Assembly: GCA_020432045.1 (NCBI GenBank)
Contig: JAGQHB010000045.1
Span: forward strand, 1-64,000
DNA length: 64,000 nucleotides
Source: Dehalococcoidia bacterium
Lineage (GTDB): Bacteria > Chloroflexota > Dehalococcoidia > Tepidiformales > Tepidiformaceae
Reading direction: 5' to 3'
Part shown: in pieces, positions 7,367-16,446 of the stretch
How the letters are laid out: the number at the start of each line of letters is the position of its first letter
How positions within the stretch are numbered: the first letter of the stretch is position 1
Program-made: the position numbers and the translations under genes
Notes under the pieces: generated by a model
What the model saw: only the letters and a program-made list of their open reading frames with translations
What the model was told of the DNA's origin: nothing
Databases searched by the model: none

Positions 7367-9598
7367 ATGACCGTTTTCCCCTCACCTGAACGCCTCGCCC
7401 GCTTCAGCGTCCGCCGTCCCTGGGCGATTGTTGGCGGATGGGCCGCTGTGCTTGTGCTATCGCTAATCTCAGCTTCGATGATTGGCGACGTGCTTTCGAC
7501 GGGCGCTGAAAACTTCGTCGCAACAGATTCCAGCCGAGGCAACGACCTGCTCGAACAGCGGCTGCTGGGGGTCATCCCCGGGCAGGAGACGATCGTCGTC
7601 CAGTCCGCCGACCGTACCGTGGACGACCCGGCCTACCGCGCTTTCATTTCTTCGCTGACGGACGACGTGCGAGCGCTGGCAGACGATGTCGTGTCGGCTG
7701 TCAGCGTGGTCGACTCCGACACAATCCCCGTCTCGGCGGACGGCAAGACGACGCTCATCGCGGTGACGCTGACGGACGAAGTGCTGAAGGCGGACCAGCA
7801 TATTGAGCCTCTCCTGGACCTTCTCGCCTCGCGCGATGGCGTTGACGGGTTCACGGTGACGACGGTGGGCGACGGCAGCGTGGCGGTCGCGTTCACGCAC
7901 CAGTCTGAGAGCGACCTGCAGACGGCCGAGATTTACGGCATTCCGGTCGCGATCCTCATCCTTGTGGCTGTGTTCGGGGCGCTGGTGGCGGCGGGGCTGC
8001 CGCTCCTGCTCGGCCTGATTTCGATCGTCGTAGCGATTGGCCTGGCCGCGGTCGTGGGACGCGCGTTCGACCTTTCGATCTTCATGGTCAACTTCGTCAC
8101 GACGATGGGCCTCGCGGTCGGCATCGATTACGCGCTGATCATCGTGAAGCGAGTGCGCGAAGAACGGGAGTCAGGCCTCTCGCGAGACGAGGCAATCATC
8201 CGCGCGGGCGCGACGGCGAGCCGGGCCGTCCTGTTCTCCGGCATGGCAGTGATCGTGGCACTGTTCGGGATGGTGATCGTACCGAACAGCATCTTCCGGA
8301 GCCTTGGCTTCGGCGCCATCCTGGTGGTGGCCGCCGCGGTCGTCGCCGCGATGACGCTGCTGCCGGCCGTGCTCAGGCTGCTGGGCGACCGGGTGAATTC
8401 CGTCCGCATTCGCATTCCGGGCAGGCGCCCTTCGGCGGGCGACGGGACGGGCGGCTTCTGGGACCGCAGCGTACGACACGTCATGGCCCATCCGTGGGTG
8501 AGCGTCGTAGCATCCGTCGGATTGCTCGTCGCGGCGGCGCTGCCGTACGCGACCATTGAGCTGGGCTGGTCGGGCGTGAGCACGCTGCCGGCGGACACGG
8601 AAGCGCACCGGGCGTTCGAGATTCTCGATGCCGAGTTTTCTGCGGGGCTCGCCTCGCCAGCGCGCATCGTGATCGACGCGCCGGATGTCGCCTCGGAACG
8701 GGTGAGCAGCGCGATGGACGGACTCATTGCCAGCCTGGCCGGGGACAGCCGCTTCGGCGAGCCGCAGGTTGAACGCAACGACACCGGCACCCTCGCGGTC
8801 ATCAATGTGCCGCTACAGGGAGACCCTCAGTCGGATGAGGCGCGCTCCGCTGTGCGTGACCTTCGAAACCACCTGATCCCTGCCGCGTTTTCCGGGTCGG
8901 GAGCGGATGTCCTCGTCGCGGGAGCAACTGCGGAGGGCATGGACAACACGAACATCATCTCGGACTACACGATCCCGGTGTTCGCGTTCGTGCTGGGCCT
9001 GAGCTTTGTCATCCTGCTGGTCGTGTTCCGCAGTATTGTCGTGCCGATCAAAGCACTGGTGATGAACCTGCTCTCCGTGGGCGCGGCTTACGGTCTGATG
9101 GTGCTCGTGTTCCAACACGGCGTCGGCCACAAGCTGCTCGGCTTTTCGCAGGTCGAAGTAATTGAGTCGTGGGTGCCGTTATTTATGTTCGCCGTGCTGT
9201 TCGGACTGAGCATGGACTACCACGTGTTCCTGCTGAGCCGTATCCGCGAACACTTCGACCACACCGGGGACAACACCGAGTCGGTAGCGCACGGTGTGCG
9301 GGCGACGGCCGGCATGATCACAGGGGCTGCGGCAATCATGGTCGCTGTGTTCTCCGGGTTCGCGGCGGGTGAGATGGTGATGTTCCAGCAGATGGGCTTC
9401 GGCCTCGCAGTCGCAGTGTTGCTCGACGCCACAATCGTCCGGGTCGTGCTTGTCCCGGCGAGCATGCAGCTGCTGGGAGCGCGCAACTGGTACCTTCCAT
9501 CGTGGCTGAACTGGCTGCCAAAGGTAGATGTGGAGGGACATAGCGTCCCGTCACCGGCTCCCGCGGCACTGCCGCTCGGCGCAACCGGGGCCGAGTAG
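7367..9598 (+). CDS. MMPL-family (RND-like) membrane exporter
   Basis: 743 aa. The layout is typical of MMPL/YdfJ proteins: a TM helix near residue 25, an extracytoplasmic loop (about 50-170), a cluster of TM helices, a second large loop (about 370-540) and a second TM cluster. The conserved GIDYALIIVKRVREE after TM4 and GLSMDYHVFLLSRIRE after TM10 are the family's proton-relay/loop motifs. These proton-driven pumps export lipids or hydrophobic drugs across the cytoplasmic membrane. It is divergent from tetR with shared operator-like palindromes, and followed by a strong terminator. The substrate is unknown. Confidence 0.93.
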   Translation: MTVFPSPERLARFSVRRPWAIVGGWAAVLVLSLISASMIGDVLSTGAENFVATDSSRGNDLLEQRLLGVIPGQETIVVQSADRTVDDPAYRAFISSLTDDVRALADDVVSAVSVVDSDTIPVSADGKTTLIAVTLTDEVLKADQHIEPLLDLLASRDGVDGFTVTTVGDGSVAVAFTHQSESDLQTAEIYGIPVAILILVAVFGALVAAGLPLLLGLISIVVAIGLAAVVGRAFDLSIFMVNFVTTMGLAVGIDYALIIVKRVREERESGLSRDEAIIRAGATASRAVLFSGMAVIVALFGMVIVPNSIFRSLGFGAILVVAAAVVAAMTLLPAVLRLLGDRVNSVRIRIPGRRPSAGDGTGGFWDRSVRHVMAHPWVSVVASVGLLVAAALPYATIELGWSGVSTLPADTEAHRAFEILDAEFSAGLASPARIVIDAPDVASERVSSAMDGLIASLAGDSRFGEPQVERNDTGTLAVINVPLQGDPQSDEARSAVRDLRNHLIPAAFSGSGADVLVAGATAEGMDNTNIISDYTIPVFAFVLGLSFVILLVVFRSIVVPIKALVMNLLSVGAAYGLMVLVFQHGVGHKLLGFSQVEVIESWVPLFMFAVLFGLSMDYHVFLLSRIREHFDHTGDNTESVAHGVRATAGMITGAAAIMVAVFSGFAAGEMVMFQQMGFGLAVAVLLDATIVRVVLVPASMQLLGARNWYLPSWLNWLPKVDVEGHSVPSPAPAALPLGATGAE

Positions 9599-9620
9599 CC
9601 GGCAGCGTCCGTACAAGAAG

Positions 9621-9648
9621 AAACGGCCCGCCAGTTGGCGGGCCGTTT
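9621..9648 (+). terminator. intrinsic terminator after MMPL gene
   Basis: Perfect 12-bp stem AAACGGCCCGCC/GGCGGGCCGTTT with an AGTT loop, 24 nt after the exporter's stop. The stem ends in T residues and is followed by GGTTGT. Confidence 0.85.
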
Positions 9649-9689
9649 GGTTGTCGACTCGCACGGCATGGGGCAGTTCCCGAGGCGTT

Positions 9690-9695
9690 TACACT
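9690..9695 (+). promoter_or_regulatory. -10 box TACACT for leaderless methyltransferase gene
   Basis: TACACT lies exactly 6 nt before the GTG at 9702, and no Shine-Dalgarno is present. The transcript would begin at or near the start codon. Confidence 0.6.
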
Positions 9696-9701
9696 GGCCT
9701 T

Positions 9702-10510
9702 GTGGAGACAAGGGAGACTGACCGCGAACGGTTAAGGGACACGTTCAACACGGCTGCGCAGCTCTACCAGCGGGCCCGGCCGGAGTATCCGGAGTCGCTC
9801 TTCGATCGGGTTATCGCGGTCACAGGGCTTCCAGCAGGGTCCCGCCTGTTGGAAGTGGGTTGCGCGACGGGCAAGGCGACGCTGCCGCTGGCACGGCGCG
9901 GGTACCGGATCACGTGCGTGGAACTTGGCGCGGAGCTGGCCGATGCAGCACGGCACAACCTGTCCGCGTTTCCGGATGTCGAGGTGGTAACCGCGGCGTT
10001 TGAGAAGTGGCAGCCAGACAACGAGCGCTACGACCTCGTGTTTGCAGCGACGGCGTGGCACTGGGTCGACCCGGTGCTCAAGTATGGACGAGCCGCGGCC
10101 GCGCTGAAGCCCAGAGGCTATCTTGCATTCTGGGAGGCGGGGCACGTCTTCCCGCGGGCGGAGACCCGTTTTTCGAAGAGCTCCAGGAGATCTACAACGA
10201 AATCAGCGAAGTGCTGCCTGCGGACGCGGTGTTGCCGCGGCCGGGCGAACTGCCGGACCAGCGCGAAGAAATTGAAGCCAGCGGGTTGTTCGAGGTCGTG
10301 GACATTACGCAGGTCGACTGGGTGATCGACTACGACGCAGAAAGCTACATCAACCTGCTCAATACGTTCTCCGGGCACATCGCGATGGAACAGTGGCAGC
10401 GGGAGCGGCTGTATAGCGAAATCCGGCGGAGGCTTGGGCTGCGCCCGGACCGGCTGCTACACCGCGGATGGGGTGGTGTGCTGCACGTGGCGAGGGTACG
10501 GGGCTCCTAG
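9702..10510 (+). pseudogene. class I SAM-dependent methyltransferase with a single-base frameshift
   Basis: From the GTG at 9702 the frame encodes an N-terminal Rossmann methyltransferase: LLEVGCATGKATLPLARRG is motif I (SAM-binding), with VELGAELADAA as the acidic loop and FAATAWHWVDP as post-motif II. After EAGHVF (codons ending 10151) the homologous reading jumps by one base to AGGDPFFEELQEIYNEI and continues to the stop at 10508-10510. Restoring one C in the CCC run at 10151-10153 gives a continuous 269-aa protein of normal family length. This is either a recent inactivating deletion or a sequencing error. The substrate is unknown. Confidence 0.85.
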
Positions 10511-10526
10511 CTACTCCGGTGCAGGA

Positions 10527-10868
10527 TCAGGCGAAGAGCGACTTCAGCGTCTCGACAAAATCCGGCGCACCATCGAGCGAGGAGCGGGAGAGGAAGATGA
10601 TCGAGTCGGGGTACTGACCTGCATCGAGAAGGCGGCGGAGCCAGGCCTTGCCGGCAATGCGCGCTGCCTCTTCGCGGAAGGCAGGTGTGTTTTCTCGGCC
10701 GACGATTTCAGCGATGTAGGCGGCAGCCGGGTTGTTGAGGAGGATCGAGAGCTCCTTCGCATGGATACCGGGCCGGTCGATCGAGAAGTTTGCCTGCGTG
10801 GCACCGAGCAGATCCGCACCGGGGGTGAATCGCTGGAACTCAATGGTGAGATCCGTTTCCACGGTCAT
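10527..10868 (-). CDS. hypothetical protein coupled to argG
   Basis: 113 aa. The ATG at 10866-10868 overlaps the argG stop (ATGA), so it should be translated with argG. No family is recognised. It is soluble, with an N-terminal beta-like segment (VETDLTIEFQRFTPGA) and a mostly helical remainder (KELSILLNNPAAAYIAEIV). No signal peptide or metal-binding motif is seen. Its position suggests a role tied to arginine synthesis or simply a co-transcribed passenger. It converges with the broken methyltransferase gene, 16 nt away. Confidence 0.75.
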   Translation of the reverse strand: MTVETDLTIEFQRFTPGADLLGATQANFSIDRPGIHAKELSILLNNPAAAYIAEIVGRENTPAFREEAARIAGKAWLRRLLDAGQYPDSIIFLSRSSLDGAPDFVETLKSLFA

Positions 10869-12106
10869 CTCTCTTCCTCCCTGGGCATGGCGATCTTGAG
10901 GGATTCGCGGAGTCCCGGCAGCACCTGCTGGCGCGCCTGAACCCGCGACTGAAGGCCCCAGATCGTGATAAAGCCCACCGCCGCGTTTTGGTCGTAGGTA
11001 TCGCCGCGATCATAGGTAGCGAGCCCGCGGTCGTATAGCGAGGTATCCGCGCGGCGGCCGACAACTGTTGCACTGCCGCGATGCAGTTTGACGCGGACTG
11101 TGCCACTGACGAAGCGCTGAGTGCTTGCCATGTAGGCGACGATGTCCTGGTGGTGGGCGCTAAACCAGAGCCCGTTATAGATGAGTTCGGCGTATTCCCG
11201 TGAGATGTCTCGCTTGAGGCGTAGCTGCTGCTTGGTGAGGGTCATTGATTCGAGGGCCTTGTGCGCGGCAAGCAGCGTGACGGCAGCAGGCGATTCGTAG
11301 ATCTCGCGGCTCTTAATGCCGACGAGGCGGTCCTCGATGTGGTCGATACGGCCGACGCCGTGAAGCCCTGCGAGCGTGTTGAGGCGTTCGGTGATTTCGA
11401 GTGGGGAGAGTCCTTCCCCGTCGATGGCGACGGGCATGCCCTGTTCAAAGCGAACTTCAATGTATGCGGGGGCGGACGGCGCATCTTCGGCGGAACGAGT
11501 CCATTCATAGGCGTCCGGCGGGGGTTCCTGCCACGGATCCTCGAGGACACCGGCTTCGCAACTACGGCCCCAGAGGTTTTCGTCAATCGAATAAGGCCCC
11601 TTCGCGGCCCAGGGGATGTCAACGCCGTGCTGGCTGAGGTACTCAATCTGGTAGTCGCGGGCCATCGCGTACTCGCGCGTGGGGGCGATGATTTCGAGGC
11701 CGGGATCGAGCGTCTTGATGCCGATATCGAAACGGACCTGGTCGTTGCCTTTCCCGGTGCACCCGTGGGCGACGGCGGTGGCGCCCTCTTCGTGGGCCAC
11801 GTCGACGAGGAGCTTGGCCATCAGGGGGCGGGCGAGCGCGGTGGCCAGGGGGTAGGCGTCCTGGTAGACGGCGCCGGCGGCGAGGGCGGGAAACGCAAAG
11901 TAGCGGATGAAGTCCTCGCGGGCATCGATGACGCGGACCTTGAGGGCGCCGGCGGCCATTCCCCGGGACTCAACGACCGGTTGTTCACGGCTCATGCCAA
12001 CGTCGATGTTGAGGGCGATCACCTCGTACCCCTTTTCGATGGAGAGCCATTTGATGGCGGTGGTGGTATCCAGCCCGCCGGAGTAGGCGAGCACGAGCTT
12101 TGGCAT
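10865..12106 (-). CDS. argG: argininosuccinate synthase
   Basis: 413 aa from the ATG at 12104-12106, after which the protein opens MPKLVLAYSGGLDTT, the PP-loop ATP-binding motif expected right at the N-terminus. The enzyme condenses citrulline and aspartate with ATP in arginine synthesis. Other family features are TGKGNDQVRFD (citrulline/aspartate site), the GPYSIDENLWGRS region and length close to the usual ~400. The stop overlaps the ATG of the small downstream gene. argH is not in this window. Confidence 0.97.
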   Translation of the reverse strand: MPKLVLAYSGGLDTTTAIKWLSIEKGYEVIALNIDVGMSREQPVVESRGMAAGALKVRVIDAREDFIRYFAFPALAAGAVYQDAYPLATALARPLMAKLLVDVAHEEGATAVAHGCTGKGNDQVRFDIGIKTLDPGLEIIAPTREYAMARDYQIEYLSQHGVDIPWAAKGPYSIDENLWGRSCEAGVLEDPWQEPPPDAYEWTRSAEDAPSAPAYIEVRFEQGMPVAIDGEGLSPLEITERLNTLAGLHGVGRIDHIEDRLVGIKSREIYESPAAVTLLAAHKALESMTLTKQQLRLKRDISREYAELIYNGLWFSAHHQDIVAYMASTQRFVSGTVRVKLHRGSATVVGRRADTSLYDRGLATYDRGDTYDQNAAVGFITIWGLQSRVQARQQVLPGLRESLKIAMPREEER

Positions 12107-12277
12107 GGGTCGTTCCCGGGGTGCAGTGTCAGAAGGAGTATCGCTTCCCTGCCGCGAACGGGGAACGCAGAGGGGCGCGTGCCGGAAGACCGTGACAGAC
12201 CGGTAGCCGGCAGGTGGCGAGTTGAGGACAGGCATCGATGAAGGCGGGCTGGATCCGGCACCGGCAGCCGTGGATAA

Positions 12278-14023
12278 GTGCAGAGGGGAAGGATGCAAGC
12301 AGAACGGCCAGGGCCGCAAGGCGACCAGCCGGGCGAGCGTGAGCCTGCCCGGTGGTCAACGTCCAACGAGGCAACCGCACCAGACGCCGACGCATACCGG
12401 CGGCGCTACCTCGAGCTGTTCAACGGCGCCAACGACATCATCTATACCCATGACCTGGATGGAGTGTTCACATCGGTGAACGCTGCCGGATTGCGAATAA
12501 CGGGCTATGCGGCGGCGGAGGTGATCGGGCACCCGTATTCCACCGTGGTGGCCCCGGACCACCTCGATTTCGTGCGGGAGATCACACTCCAGAAGCTTCG
12601 TGGCGAAGAGGCGGAGACGCGCTACGAGATCGACATCCTCGCCAAGGGAGGCGCGAGGATTCGAGTAGAGGTCAGCAGCAAGATCCTGGAGCGGGACGGA
12701 CGTCCCTTCGAGGTACTCGGGATTGCACGGGACATCCGGGACCGGCAGGAGCACGAACGGCGTCTCCGTTTCCTGGCGACACATGACCCGTTAACGAATC
12801 TGCCAAACCGGCGCACGCTCGAGACCGCCGTTGAATGGAGTGCGCAGAGCGGCACCGGGGGTGTGCTGGCGTTCATTGACCTCGATAATTTCAAGGTCGT
12901 GAACGACACGATGGGACACGCGGCGGGAGACGAAATCCTGGTGGCCGTGACGCGGGTGCTGTCAGGGGCGCTGGAGCCCGGGGACCTGTTGGTCCGACTG
13001 GGCGGAGACGAGTTCGCGGTCCTTTTCGCCTCGACGGACCGCGATCACGTGTCGCGAAGTGCCGAGTCCGTGCGGAGAGCGATTGAACAGCACACGTTCC
13101 GGGTCGGGGAGCAGGGCTTCTGGCTGGGGGCAAGCATCGGGCTGGCACAGGTCGAGACCGGAGGTGAACCGGGCAGTGCGCTGGCGGCGGCAGACGCGGC
13201 GATGTACGCGGCCAAGTCCCAGGGCCGGAACCGCGTCGTGTGGAACGACACGTCGGGCCTCACGACCGGCAAGCTGAAGGAGGAGAGCGTCTGGGCGTTC
13301 CGGATCCGGTCGGCATTGGACCAGGGGAAGTTCGTAGTCCACTACCAGCCAGCCATCGATCTGCATACAGGGAAGACGGTGCAACACGAAGCGCTGGTGC
13401 GGATGCGGTCTGACCGGGGGCTAATCAGCCCATCAGCGTTCCTGGCGGCAGCGGAAAGCAGTGGCCTGATCGCGAGCATCGACCGGGTAGTGTTCCGGAC
13501 AGTAGTACGTCAGCTCGGACGCTCGCCGGGACAGCGCGTATTTATGAACATATCCGGACGGAGCCTGACGGACCCGGAATTCCATTCGCTGGTAGAGCAG
13601 GCGTTGAAGTCGCGGCCAGAGCTTGGACCGTGCCTGGGGTTTGAAATCACGGAGACGCTGCTGCTGCAACGAAACGAGCGGGCGCACGCATGGATGCGAG
13701 CCATGGCGGGGGCCGGCTGCACGTTCGCCCTGGACGATTTCGGCACGAGTTTCAGTTCGCTGAACCACGTGAGCGAACTGCCGGTGCACCAGATCAAGCT
13801 CGATGGGACCTTCACACGTGAGATGCATACATCGCCCGCGAGGCGCGCAGTGGTGACAGCCATCAGGGCTCTCGCGGAGGGTCTGGGGATGACGACGGTG
13901 GCGGAGTCAATCGATAGCCCGGAGATATTGGACACGGCGCGCGCACACGGCATTCAGCTCGGCCAGGGCTACCTGCTTGGTGCTCCCGGGCCATTCCTCG
14001 CCGACGACCTGATGGTCGCTTAA
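12278..14023 (+). CDS. PAS-GGDEF-EAL cyclic-di-GMP signalling protein
   Basis: 581 aa with three domains: PAS (about 40-145), GGDEF (about 160-325) and EAL (about 340-575). The GGDEF signature is intact (LGGDEF near residue 242), so diguanylate cyclase activity is plausible. The EAL half keeps HEAL (near 370), FMNISG, FEITET, LDDFGTS, HQIKLDG, VAES and the QGYLLG end, the residues needed for metal and c-di-GMP binding, so phosphodiesterase activity is also plausible. There is no TM helix, so it is a cytosolic sensor. The first ~35 residues are low-complexity and the start is uncertain (an alternative ATG is at 12293). Confidence 0.95.
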   Translation: MQRGRMQAERPGPQGDQPGEREPARWSTSNEATAPDADAYRRRYLELFNGANDIIYTHDLDGVFTSVNAAGLRITGYAAAEVIGHPYSTVVAPDHLDFVREITLQKLRGEEAETRYEIDILAKGGARIRVEVSSKILERDGRPFEVLGIARDIRDRQEHERRLRFLATHDPLTNLPNRRTLETAVEWSAQSGTGGVLAFIDLDNFKVVNDTMGHAAGDEILVAVTRVLSGALEPGDLLVRLGGDEFAVLFASTDRDHVSRSAESVRRAIEQHTFRVGEQGFWLGASIGLAQVETGGEPGSALAAADAAMYAAKSQGRNRVVWNDTSGLTTGKLKEESVWAFRIRSALDQGKFVVHYQPAIDLHTGKTVQHEALVRMRSDRGLISPSAFLAAAESSGLIASIDRVVFRTVVRQLGRSPGQRVFMNISGRSLTDPEFHSLVEQALKSRPELGPCLGFEITETLLLQRNERAHAWMRAMAGAGCTFALDDFGTSFSSLNHVSELPVHQIKLDGTFTREMHTSPARRAVVTAIRALAEGLGMTTVAESIDSPEILDTARAHGIQLGQGYLLGAPGPFLADDLMVA

Positions 14024-14112
14024 CGAACGGGGTTCTTGCGGGCGACGCAGCGGCTGGCCGTGCGGTCCCAGTATTGGCGGTTCCGCAGGACGTAATCGGG
14101 ACGCTCCAGCAT
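14020..14112 (-). pseudogene. truncated methyltransferase N-terminus (remnant)
   Basis: 30 codons beginning 2 nt after the nadE stop: MLERPDYVLRNRQYWDRTAS then a short basic tail ending where the convergent EAL gene ends. The YVLRNRQYWDR stretch resembles the first helix of SAM-dependent methyltransferases (family recollection, not a search). The minus-strand TAA uses bases 14020-14022, within the end of the EAL gene. It looks like the 5' stub of a gene once coupled to nadE and cut by a deletion. Confidence 0.35.
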
Positions 14113-14114
14113 GG

Positions 14115-15851
14115 CTACTCCCACCCTCGCCAGCGGGAGGCAAGCGGGAAGCGCCGGTCGCGCCCAAAGGCACGGGACGTGATCTTGACACCGGGGGCGG
14201 CCTGACGGCGCTTATATTCGTTCCGATCGACCATCGTGGCGACACGCCGGACGACTGCCTCATCGAAGCCCATGGCAACGATCTCCTGAACCGTGCGGTC
14301 GTCTTCGACGTAGGCTTCGAGGATCGGGTCAAGAACTTCGTACGGCGGGAGGCTGTCCTGGTCGACCTGGCCGGATTTGAGCTCGGCGCTTGGGGGTTTC
14401 GTAATGGTGTTCTCGGGGATGAGGGCCCGGCCAGCATTGCGGTTGTACCAACGGCAGAGGTGGTAGACGAGCGTCTTGGGGACGTCCTTGATGACGGCAT
14501 AGCCGCCTGCCATGTCGCCGTAGAGGGTGGCATAGCCGGTGGCCATCTCACTCTTGTTACCGGTGGTGAGGACGATCCAGCCGAACTTGTTGGAGAGCGT
14601 CATGAGGACGTTTCCGCGCTGGCGGGACTGGAGGTTTTCCTCGGCGGTCCCCTCCTCCGTGCCTTCGAAGGCATCCGCGAACATTGCGAGCATGGCAGCG
14701 TGGGCGGGCTCAATCGGCACGGTGAGGTAGCGAATGCCGAAGTTCCCGGCGAGCAGTCTTGCGTCATCCTGGGAGTGGTCACTGGAATAGCGGCTCGGCA
14801 TGGAGACACAGATGACGTTTTCGGCACCGATGGCATCCACTGCCACTGCTGCCACAATCGCGGAATCGATGCCCCCGGAGAGCCCGATCAGGGCCTGTTT
14901 GAAGCCGGTCTTGGCCATGTAGTCGCGAGTCGCGAGGACGAGCGCGCGCCAGACTTCTTCTTCCGGGCCGAGGGCCGCGACGAGGGGCGGGCGGGCATCA
15001 CCGGGAGATTCTGGGATGGCGAATCCTATGTCGATGCGTTCGACGGTGTCCGGAAGGTCGACGTCACGGAGTTCAACGCGGCGGCGTGGGTCGTGGAGGC
15101 GGCGCTGGGAGACCGCGTGGACATCGATATCGACGACGACGAGGGATTCTTCGAACTGGGGGCCGTTGGCAAGGAGGCGGCCCTCTGCGTCGAAGACCAT
15201 CGTACCGCCGTCGAAGACAAGCTCGTCCTGGCCACCAACGGCGTTCACGTAGGCGACTGCGATGAGGTTGTCGGATGCACGGGTCGCGATCATTCGGGCC
15301 CGATCGCTGTGCTTGCCGCGCTGGTAAGGCGACGCGTTGATGTTGATGCAGATCTCGGCCCCGGCGAGGGCCATCGTGCTGAGCGGCGCCCCCGGATACC
15401 AGAGGTCTTCGCAGATGCTGACGCCGAAGAGCACGTCGCCGGCGCGGTATACAGGGACGCGGCGTCCAGCGGCAAAGTAGCGTTCTTCGTCGAAGACGCC
15501 GTAGTTGGGGAGCCGCTGCTTGTGGTAGGTATCGACCCAACGGCCATCGCAGAGTACGGCGGCAGCGTTGAACGCACTGCCTTCGACCCAATCGACAAAG
15601 CCGACGACGGCGATGATCCCGGCCGTAAGGGGCGCGAGCGTATCCGTAATCTCGCGTGAACGGTCGCAGAAGGCACGGCGAAGAACCAGGTCTTCCGGTG
15701 GGTACCCGGTGACAGCGAGTTCGGGAAAAGCGACGATGGCGCAGCCGGCGTCACGGGCAGCAGCAATTCCGCGGGCGATAAGGGCAACGTTCCCTTCGAG
15801 ATCGCCGACCGTTGGGTTGAACTGGGCGAGGCCGACGCGAATGTTGCGCAT
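14115..15851 (-). CDS. nadE: glutamine-dependent NAD+ synthetase
   Basis: 578 aa. The N-terminal nitrilase-like glutaminase domain (about 1-270) carries the Glu-Lys-Cys triad: FPELAVTGYPPED, YHKQRLPN and SICEDLW. The C-terminal ammonia-ligase domain has the ATP-pyrophosphatase loop LIGLSGGIDSAIV and TTGNKSE. It amidates deamido-NAD+ using glutamine. TATACT lies 20 nt upstream of the ATG and a GGAGGG ribosome-binding site lies just before it, so this gene has a conventional leader, unlike many neighbours. Confidence 0.96.
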   Translation of the reverse strand: MRNIRVGLAQFNPTVGDLEGNVALIARGIAAARDAGCAIVAFPELAVTGYPPEDLVLRRAFCDRSREITDTLAPLTAGIIAVVGFVDWVEGSAFNAAAVLCDGRWVDTYHKQRLPNYGVFDEERYFAAGRRVPVYRAGDVLFGVSICEDLWYPGAPLSTMALAGAEICININASPYQRGKHSDRARMIATRASDNLIAVAYVNAVGGQDELVFDGGTMVFDAEGRLLANGPQFEESLVVVDIDVHAVSQRRLHDPRRRVELRDVDLPDTVERIDIGFAIPESPGDARPPLVAALGPEEEVWRALVLATRDYMAKTGFKQALIGLSGGIDSAIVAAVAVDAIGAENVICVSMPSRYSSDHSQDDARLLAGNFGIRYLTVPIEPAHAAMLAMFADAFEGTEEGTAEENLQSRQRGNVLMTLSNKFGWIVLTTGNKSEMATGYATLYGDMAGGYAVIKDVPKTLVYHLCRWYNRNAGRALIPENTITKPPSAELKSGQVDQDSLPPYEVLDPILEAYVEDDRTVQEIVAMGFDEAVVRRVATMVDRNEYKRRQAAPGVKITSRAFGRDRRFPLASRWRGWE

Positions 15852-15969
15852 CCCGTTCCCTCCGTGCGACGAGTATAGCGCCGGGCGATTACGCGGCTTG
15901 TGCGAGAGCGGCGAGAATGGTCTTCACGCGGCCGCCAGGCGCGGTCTAAAAAAGCATTCGAGGAGTGGC

Positions 15970-16380
15970 ATGAACGAACTGGAAGAGGGAGAGCGTTTGG
16001 CGCTGGACTTCAGCAAGCTGGCGAAGGTTGCGGCCGCGTGCCCGGACGTTCTGCCGGTTGCCGTGCAACATGCGGATACGGGCGAGGTGATCCTCGTGGC
16101 ATATGCAAACGAAACGGCACTGAAGCATTCGCTTGAATCCGGGAATGCGACCTTTTGGAGCACGTCGCGCAACGAATTGTGGGAAAAGGGCGCCACATCC
16201 GGGGAGACATTCGCGCTGATCGAGGTACGCGTGAACTGCGAACAGAATTCGTTGCTATACGTGGTCCGGCCGCGGCGGGGGAACATCTGCCACACGAAAA
16301 ACGGGGCCGGCGAGCCGCGAAATTGCTACTACCGGCGGCTCGACGCGGGCACTGGCAGGCTGATGAACCTGGACCCGTGA
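15970..16380 (+). CDS. hisI: phosphoribosyl-AMP cyclohydrolase-like protein, variant metal site
   Basis: 136 aa; AGGAG precedes the ATG at 15970. It has the HisI fold signature: VAVQHADTGEVILVAYANE, ATFWSTSRNELWEKG and TSGET. PRA-CH normally opens the phosphoribosyl-AMP ring in histidine synthesis. The canonical Asp triad D-C-D-x-D reads N-C-E-Q-N here (residues 89-93). The zinc cysteines are 12 apart (C107, C119) instead of the usual 7 in CHTGxxSC. I recall similar NCEQN versions elsewhere, so this is probably a conserved subfamily rather than a dead gene. Whether it catalyses the same reaction is open. No other his genes are nearby. Confidence 0.8.
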   Translation: MNELEEGERLALDFSKLAKVAAACPDVLPVAVQHADTGEVILVAYANETALKHSLESGNATFWSTSRNELWEKGATSGETFALIEVRVNCEQNSLLYVVRPRRGNICHTKNGAGEPRNCYYRRLDAGTGRLMNLDP

Positions 16381-16446
16381 CACAGGCTGGAAACAAGCGG
16401 CGCAGGGCGGCGTGTGTAGAATGAGCCCCCAAGCGGGAGGCGGCAG

